DNA of 64,000 bases from Thermohalobaculum xanthum (GTDB taxonomy: Bacteria > Pseudomonadota > Alphaproteobacteria > Rhodobacterales > Rhodobacteraceae). Below the pieces are notes generated by a model. That model worked only from the letters and a program-made list of their open reading frames with translations. It had not been told where the DNA came from and did no database searches. Within the stretch, counting starts at the first letter, position 1. The number at the start of each line of letters is the position of its first letter. Below are positions 62,484 through 64,000 of this stretch, in pieces. The translations under genes and the position numbers were made by a program. The stretch spans positions 186,001 to 250,000 of the forward strand of contig NZ_JAEHHL010000002.1 in the NCBI RefSeq assembly GCF_016623495.1, read 5' to 3'.

Positions 62484-64000
62484 ATGCTCACGATCAGCGA
62501 TCTCGGCTTCTCGATGGCGGGCGTCCCTCTGTTCGAGGGCGCCTCGGCGCGCGTCCCCGGCGGCGCGCGGGTCGGGCTCGTGGGCCGCAACGGCACCGGC
62601 AAGACCACGCTCTTCCGACTGATCCGGGGCGAGCTTTCTCCCGACGCGGGCACCATCTCGCTGCCCTCGCGCGCCCGTATCGGCGGCGTCGCGCAGGAAG
62701 CGCCGGGCGATTCACGTACGCTGATCGAGACGGTGCTCGCCGCCGATACCGAGCGCGCGGCCCTGATGGCCGAGGCCGAGACCGCAACCGACCCCGCCCG
62801 CATCGCCGAGATCCAGACCCGCCTCACCGATATCGACGCCCACTCGGCCGAGGCGCGCGCCGCCTCGATCCTCGCCGGGCTGGGCTTCGACCATGCCGCG
62901 CAGGCCCGCGCCTCGGCCGAGTTCTCGGGCGGCTGGCGGATGCGCGTGGCGCTCGCGGCCGTTTTGTTCTCTGCACCCGACCTGCTGCTGCTCGACGAGC
63001 CGACCAACTATCTCGACCTCGAGGGCGCGCTCTGGCTCGAGAGCTACCTTGCGCGCTACCCCTACACCCTTCTGCTGATCAGCCACGACCGGGGCCTGCT
63101 GAACCGAGCGGTCAACCAGATCCTGCATCTCAACAACCGCACGCTCACCCTCTATGGCGGCGGCTACGACACCTTCGACCGGGTGCGGCGCGAGAAGCTG
63201 GCCCTGCAGGCCGCGATGGCCAAGAAGCAGGACGCGCGGCGCGCCCATCTGCAAAGCTTTGTCGACCGCTTCCGGTACAAGGCGTCGAAGGCCAAGCAGG
63301 CCCAGGCCCGCATCAAGATGATCGAGAAGATGGAGCCGATCGCCGCCGAGATCGACGGCGCCGTCGCCCCGATCCGCCTGCCCAACCCCGAGGAGCTGCC
63401 GCCACCGCTGATGCTGATCGAGGACGCCACCGCCGGCTACGGCGGGCAGGCGGTGCTGTCGCGGCTGAACCTGCGCATCGACCAGGACGACCGGATCGCG
63501 CTGCTCGGCGCCAACGGCCAGGGCAAGTCGACGCTGGCCAAGCTGATCGCCGGGCGCCTCGCGCCGATGTCGGGGCGGCGCCAGGTCTCGGGCAAGCTCA
63601 GGATTGGCTATTTCGCCCAGCACCAGCAGGACGAACTGTCTGCCTCGGAAAGCGCGATCGACCATATCCGCCGCCTGCGGCCCGACGAGCCCCCTGCCCG
63701 GCTGCGCGCGCGGCTGGCGTCCGGCGGCATCGGCGGCGACATCGCCGAGAACCCGGTCAGCGCGCTCTCGGGCGGGCAGAAGGCGCGACTCCTGCTCGCG
63801 CTCGCCGCGATCGACGCGCCGCACCTGATGATCCTCGACGAGCCCACCAACCACCTCGACATCGAGAGCCGCCACGCGCTGGTCGAGGCGCTGAACGACT
63901 ATTCCGGCGCGGTCATCCTGATCACCCACGACGCCCACCTGGTCGAGCTCGCGGCCGACCGGCTCTGGCTGGTTCGGGACGGGCGCGTCGCCCCCTATGA
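62484..64000 (+). CDS. ABC-F family ATPase (3' end outside window)
   Basis: At least 505 codons with no stop before the window edge. Two ATPase domains without membrane segments: first Walker A GRNGTGKTT, Walker B LLLLDEPTNYLD, signature SGGWRMRVAL; second Walker A GANGQGKST, signature LSGGQKARLL, Walker B LMILDEPTNHLD. A linker with KKQDARRAHLQ joins them. ABC-F proteins act on the ribosome (translation factors) rather than as transporters; this layout is closest to the Uup/YheS-type group. Confidence 0.9.
   Translation, partial: MLTISDLGFSMAGVPLFEGASARVPGGARVGLVGRNGTGKTTLFRLIRGELSPDAGTISLPSRARIGGVAQEAPGDSRTLIETVLAADTERAALMAEAETATDPARIAEIQTRLTDIDAHSAEARAASILAGLGFDHAAQARASAEFSGGWRMRVALAAVLFSAPDLLLLDEPTNYLDLEGALWLESYLARYPYTLLLISHDRGLLNRAVNQILHLNNRTLTLYGGGYDTFDRVRREKLALQAAMAKKQDARRAHLQSFVDRFRYKASKAKQAQARIKMIEKMEPIAAEIDGAVAPIRLPNPEELPPPLMLIEDATAGYGGQAVLSRLNLRIDQDDRIALLGANGQGKSTLAKLIAGRLAPMSGRRQVSGKLRIGYFAQHQQDELSASESAIDHIRRLRPDEPPARLRARLASGGIGGDIAENPVSALSGGQKARLLLALAAIDAPHLMILDEPTNHLDIESRHALVEALNDYSGAVILITHDAHLVELAADRLWLVRDGRVAPY

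Noticed and set aside
1-64000. CRISPR array or prophage
   Set aside because: No regularly spaced direct repeats and no integrase, capsid, terminase or tail genes were seen.

Overview
The window is about 66% GC and densely coded on both strands, with ATGA overlaps and short operons. MipZ, a phasin, ClpS-ClpA, a zinc-free-type L31, AcuI and the general gene style point to an alphaproteobacterium, most likely Rhodobacterales/Rhodobacteraceae-like. This placement is inferred from gene content, not from a marker phylogeny.

Left part (1-20.8 kb), mostly housekeeping: the 3' end of an HlyD-type secretion adaptor; a FemAB/GNAT-like protein; a leftward group of peroxiredoxin, short-chain dehydrogenase, RsmD and a class V aminotransferase; acuI (acryloyl-CoA reductase) divergent from a FadR-type regulator with a FadR-like operator between them; the DUF2182/DUF1326 cysteine-rich pair; an HCCA-isomerase-like protein; prs; an EAL phosphodiesterase; rpmE; mipZ; a SPOR-tailed D,D-carboxypeptidase; a phasin with a structured promoter; clpS-clpA; a ferredoxin-reductase-type flavoprotein; and a Crp/Fnr regulator.

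Middle part (20.9-50.8 kb), mainly a surface-polysaccharide locus of about 29 kb: a triple cyanovirin-like (CVNH) repeat protein, then Wza-type export protein, outer-membrane beta-barrel and an unknown exported protein; an SH3-like protein with a Wzy/ligase protein; a Wzc-type co-polymerase/tyrosine kinase with two small partners; two GT4 glycosyltransferases and a second Wzy/ligase protein; a 1871-residue propeller plus malectin protein; a GT2; a polysaccharide deacetylase; another GT4; an ABC half-transporter (the only flippase candidate); an undecaprenyl-phosphate sugar transferase; GalU; a lytic transglycosylase; and a sulfotransferase. Together they can start a repeat unit on undecaprenyl phosphate, extend it, flip it by ABC transport, polymerise it and export it, with possible deacetylation and sulfation.

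Right part (50.9-64 kb): a small membrane protein, a SPOR protein, a very acidic calcium-binding-like protein that may be secreted by type I export, an IorAB-type molybdenum hydroxylase, a low-molecular-weight phosphatase with a fructosamine-kinase-like protein, an asymmetric CaCA exchanger, a stretch of degenerate sequence, tRNA-Met(CAT), a renal-type dipeptidase, a small outer-membrane beta-barrel and an ABC-F ATPase running off the end. No CRISPR array, prophage, rRNA or intact insertion sequence was seen.
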